From Opitutia bacterium (GTDB taxonomy: Bacteria > Verrucomicrobiota > Verrucomicrobiia > Opitutales > Opitutaceae): 7,657 nucleotides of DNA. Below are positions 5,442 through 7,657 of this stretch, piece by piece (within the stretch, counting starts at the first letter, position 1; each line of letters begins with the position of its first letter). The stretch spans positions 1 to 7,657 of the forward strand of contig JANXWT010000423.1 in the NCBI GenBank assembly GCA_025351035.1, read 5' to 3'. The notes beneath the pieces were generated by a model, which was not told the origin of the DNA, searched no databases, and saw only the letters and a program-made list of their open reading frames with translations. The position numbers and the translations under genes were made by a program.

Positions 5442-5588
5442 TTACGGAGTCTCCGCCACAATCTTTCCATTGCGCATGACGTAGAGCTTGGTTCCAGCGG
5501 CGCGGGCCCGGGTGGCGGCTGTCTTGGCAGCGCGACGCATGGCGGCGGTGATGGCTTTGGTGCGAGTGTCGAGGACGGGAGATTTCAT
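5442..5588 (-). CDS. Putative antitoxin-like 48-residue protein paired with the zeta-like kinase
   Basis: The product is a small basic protein of 48 residues: a probable N-terminal helix rich in Ala/Arg/Lys (KAITAAMRRAAKTAATRARA, about 11-30), then GTKLYVMRNGKIVAETP, which looks like a beta hairpin. From memory, tiny proteins with an Ala/Arg helix followed by 'Gt.lyv.rdGkiv' commonly sit next to COG4185 zeta-like genes, suggesting a cognate antitoxin or regulatory partner. Its ATG overlaps the kinase stop as ATGA (5585-5588), so translation is probably coupled. The toxin-first order is less common than the antitoxin-first order of classical systems. Function is inferred from size and position only; it is too short for a confident family call. 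Confidence 0.7.
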   Translation of the reverse strand: MKSPVLDTRTKAITAAMRRAAKTAATRARAAGTKLYVMRNGKIVAETP

Positions 5589-6112
5589 GGGCGTTTTTCC
5601 AAGAGAACGGGTGGGCGGAGATTGGCGTCGAAGAGCCACCAAGCGTGGCAAAGGGGACCATACACGCTCTCGAAGTTTCGCCAACTCCGAATAAAGCGCC
5701 GGCGCACATCGGCGGCCGGCACGTCGTGCCCGCCTTCCTTGACTCGGGCGGCAATACGCTTGAGGGCAATTTCCGGAGAGGCCAGTTGAAGATAGACGAT
5801 CTCGACGCGGTAGCCGCTGGTCTTCCATCGCTTGATGCGCTCGACGTAAGCCCGCCCACTCAAAGTGCTCTCAAAAGCGAAATCCACGCCCGAGCCGGCC
5901 AACCTGTCGAGTTCGGAGAGGAACACTCGGCCTGCGTTCACGGCGGCCATGAAGGGCTTAAGCGGGGACAGCCCGGCTGCGATAAGGTCGGCGTTTACGA
6001 ATTCAATGATGCCACCCTCGCGAGGCAGGAATTCCCGGGCAAAGGTCGTCTTCCCCGCACCGTTGGGCCCGGCGATGATAAGGCAGACGGGAGCTTTGGC
6101 GGAGGCAGGCAT
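5585..6112 (-). CDS. Zeta-toxin-like P-loop kinase (COG4185 family)
   Basis: The 175-residue nucleotide-binding protein opens with a Walker A motif, IIAGPNGAGKTTFAREF (residues 12-28), followed by EFVNADLIAAGLSP (36-49) with the N-x-D that in zeta toxins includes the catalytic aspartate. Next come FAFESTLSG (79-87), with the family's conserved 'fEttlsg', and IVYLQLASPEIALKRIAARVKEGGHDVP (104-131) with lid-like arginines, then DVRRRFIRSWRNFE. Characterised zeta toxins phosphorylate UDP-N-acetylglucosamine, and related chromosomal proteins have unknown targets; a general kinase role is also possible. The protein is slightly short for the family but ends naturally, overlapping the next gene by ATGA. 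ATG 6112 is the start just ahead of the P-loop; no strong ribosome site is visible. The module lies between two copies of the helicase tail, suggesting an acquired cassette. Confidence 0.88.
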   Translation of the reverse strand: MPASAKAPVCLIIAGPNGAGKTTFAREFLPREGGIIEFVNADLIAAGLSPLKPFMAAVNAGRVFLSELDRLAGSGVDFAFESTLSGRAYVERIKRWKTSGYRVEIVYLQLASPEIALKRIAARVKEGGHDVPAADVRRRFIRSWRNFESVYGPLCHAWWLFDANLRPPVLLEKRP

Positions 6113-6227
6113 CAGGCGGCTGGCGAATCAATGACCGAAAACTATCGCGGCGTCCAGCCGTCGCTAAAGCCATGTCTGGCAAGAAAGCCTGTCCGAAAGT
6201 TTGATACGGCACGTTCGGAGAACTCGC

Positions 6228-6258
6228 CCCACCTCAGCGTTCTCTGCGACCTCGGTGT
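6228..6258. repeat. Short CTCTGCG-type intergenic repeat downstream of the helicase
   Basis: The stretch CCACCTCAGCGTTCTCTGCG followed by ACCTCGGTGT shows an imperfect nine-base period (CAGCGTTCT / CTGCGACCT) and belongs in style with the element between folE2 and the SDR gene. It lies just beyond the helicase stop, next to a run of seven A's (+ strand; T's on the transcribed strand). No good stem precedes the T-run, so I do not call a terminator. The rest of 6113-6270 shows no gene, and no convincing promoter for the zeta-like gene. Confidence 0.45.
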
Positions 6259-6270
6259 AAAAAAACAGAA

Positions 6271-7657
6271 TCACCAGCCATAGGATCGTTTGATCCGCAG
6301 CTCCTCGTAGAGATCGTCGGGGAGTTCGGTGAGAAAGCGTGACGGCGTGAGCATCATGCCGCCGGGGCCGGGGCGGGAGGCGACTCGCGGGTAGCTGATG
6401 TAGAGTTCGTTTTTGGCGCGGGTGACGGCGACGTAGAAGAGGCGGCGTTCTTCTTCGACGTCTCCGGCTTCGATGGAGCGGCGGCCGGGGAACATGCCGT
6501 CGGCGGCGCCGATGAGGAAGACGACGTCATACTCGAGGCCCTTGGCTTGGTGCACGGTCGTGAGTTTGATGGCTTCTTCGTTCGCATCGACGTGCTTGTC
6601 GCTCGTCTCGCCGTTGAGGAGGACGATCTGCGCGAGGAGATCCTGAAACTCGGTGAAGCGGCCGGCGAAGCCGACGAGCGCTTTCAATTCCTCGAGGCGG
6701 TCGAGGTAGTCGGCGTAGGCGCCCTTGAGGTAGTCGCCATACCAGCCGTCGATGGCGACCTCGACAGTCTCGCTGGGCTTGAGCGTGCTCATGGCGTCGG
6801 CGACTTGGCGGAGCGAGGCGCAGAAACTGCCCCAGTCTTCCTTGGCATCCTTGGCGACCTTGCTCTTCACGTCGTCGGTGGCGAGGACGTCGATGAAGTT
6901 CTTCTGCATCATCCGCGCGTGGTCGAGGGCGGCGGCGTGGATTTTCTGCGCGCCCTTCTCGCCGACCTTGGGGAGGAGGATGGCGATGCGTTGCCAAGCC
7001 TGGGTGTCGCTCGGGTTGTAGACGAAGCGGAGAAACGCCACGAGGTCGCGCACGTGCTGGCGCTCGAAAAATTTCACGCCGCTGGTGATCTGGTAGGGGA
7101 TGCCGGCGCGGGAGAGCGCGAGTTGCATCTCGAGGGCGATGAAGTGCGAGCGGTAGAGGATGGCGATTTCGTTGGCGGAGACGCCGTCGTCGCGGATGAG
7201 CGAGGCGATGCGCTTGAGGATGAAGTCGGCCTGCTCGCGATCGTCCATGCACTGCACGACGTAGGGCTTTTCGGCATGGGCGCGGTGGGCGCGGAGGGCC
7301 TTGTCGAAGTGGCGGCCCTTGGGCTGGGCGTTGAGCACGCCGTTGGCGAAGGCAAGGATTTCGGGCGTGGAGCGGTAGTTGGTCTCGATGCGGTGGATGA
7401 CAGTGCCCGGGTGGCGGTCGGGGAACGTCATGATGTTCTCAAAGTCGGCGCCGCGCCACGAGTAGATGCACTGCGCGTCGTCGCCGACGGCCATGATGCA
7501 GTGGTGCGCGGCGAGCCGGTCGACGATCTGCGCCTGGATGGTGTTGGTGTCCTGATACTCGTCGACGAGGACGTGGCGGAAACGGTGCGCGAAATACGCG
7601 GCGACCTGCGGCGCGTCGGTGAGGAGCTGGAGCCAAAGTTCGAGGAGATCGTCGTAG
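6271..7657 (-). CDS. UvrD/PcrA-type superfamily 1A DNA helicase, C-terminal 461 residues (5' end outside window)
   Basis: The frame is open to the right edge, so the N-terminus with Walker A is missing. The visible part starts YDDLLELWLQLL and contains helicase motif II LVDEYQDTN (Walker B, 7573-7599), motif III VGDDAQCIYSWRGAD, motif IV ETNYRSTPEIL, the 2B-domain segment PYQITSGVKFFERQHVRDL, motif V LTTVHQAKGLEYDVVFL and motif VI EEERRLFYVAVTRAKNEL. These are the 3'-5' translocases that unwind DNA in repair and replication restart. The C-terminus is short, ending PSRFLTELPDDLYEELRIKRSYGW with no Tudor-like PcrA extension, so a compact UvrD/Rep-like member is likely; which of the three cannot be decided without the N-terminus. 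The same tail recurs, diverged, 1 kb downstream. Confidence 0.95.
   Translation of the reverse strand, partial: YDDLLELWLQLLTDAPQVAAYFAHRFRHVLVDEYQDTNTIQAQIVDRLAAHHCIMAVGDDAQCIYSWRGADFENIMTFPDRHPGTVIHRIETNYRSTPEILAFANGVLNAQPKGRHFDKALRAHRAHAEKPYVVQCMDDREQADFILKRIASLIRDDGVSANEIAILYRSHFIALEMQLALSRAGIPYQITSGVKFFERQHVRDLVAFLRFVYNPSDTQAWQRIAILLPKVGEKGAQKIHAAALDHARMMQKNFIDVLATDDVKSKVAKDAKEDWGSFCASLRQVADAMSTLKPSETVEVAIDGWYGDYLKGAYADYLDRLEELKALVGFAGRFTEFQDLLAQIVLLNGETSDKHVDANEEAIKLTTVHQAKGLEYDVVFLIGAADGMFPGRRSIEAGDVEEERRLFYVAVTRAKNELYISYPRVASRPGPGGMMLTPSRFLTELPDDLYEELRIKRSYGW

Noticed and set aside
5278..5859. 193-codon open frame linking the helicase-tail copy to sequence overlapping the zeta-like gene
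   Set aside because: Only the last ~48 codons resemble a helicase; the rest is an alternative frame of the kinase and antitoxin genes, so it is not one gene.
6255..6275. T-run just after the helicase stop as an intrinsic terminator
   Set aside because: No GC-rich stem immediately precedes the T-run; the nearby repeat lies on the downstream side.
1..7657. CRISPR array, tRNA or rRNA
   Set aside because: No regularly spaced direct repeats and no tRNA cloverleaf or rRNA sequence were seen on either strand.

Overview
The window is GC-rich bacterial DNA with short intergenic gaps, weak Shine-Dalgarno signals and several hairpin-forming intergenic repeats. This fits a Verrucomicrobia/Opitutaceae-like genome, but that placement is an inference from style and cannot be proved here.

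Region 1 (15-2367, + strand) holds three genes: a COG0720-family pterin synthase whose cysteine motif is of the eukaryotic PTPS type (C-x5-HGH, not the C-x3-HGH of QueD), a type IB GTP cyclohydrolase (folE2), and a short-chain dehydrogenase whose C-terminal part resembles sepiapterin reductase. Read together they encode all three steps from GTP to tetrahydrobiopterin (or a stereoisomer): GTP to dihydroneopterin triphosphate (FolE2), then to 6-pyruvoyl-tetrahydropterin (PTPS), then to the tetrahydro cofactor (SDR). Two different hairpin/inverted-repeat elements fill the two gaps between these genes.

Region 2 (2369-3826, - strand) runs convergently, one base from the SDR. It encodes a secreted TolB-like six-bladed PD40 beta-propeller protein followed by a secreted NTF2/SnoaL-like small protein.

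Region 3 (3907-5238) is a complete IS3-family insertion sequence with 14-bp perfect terminal repeats, orfA and a DDE orfB. It sits about 80 bp upstream of the TolB-like gene and is transcribed in the same direction. A run of nine A's at the orfA/orfB junction leaves orfB in the +1 frame, not the usual -1 frame. No target-site duplication is visible, and a 19-bp tandem duplication lies between the IS and the TolB-like gene.

Region 4 (5278-7657, - strand) has the C-terminal 461 residues of a UvrD/PcrA-type helicase entering from the right edge. Downstream is a two-gene, start/stop-overlapping zeta-toxin-like kinase plus 48-residue putative antitoxin. Beyond that is a second, diverged copy of the last codons of the helicase, carrying a 33-bp hairpin insertion. 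The toxin module is therefore bracketed by two helicase tails, as expected for a cassette placed at a gene's 3' end or for the remnant of a second helicase gene.
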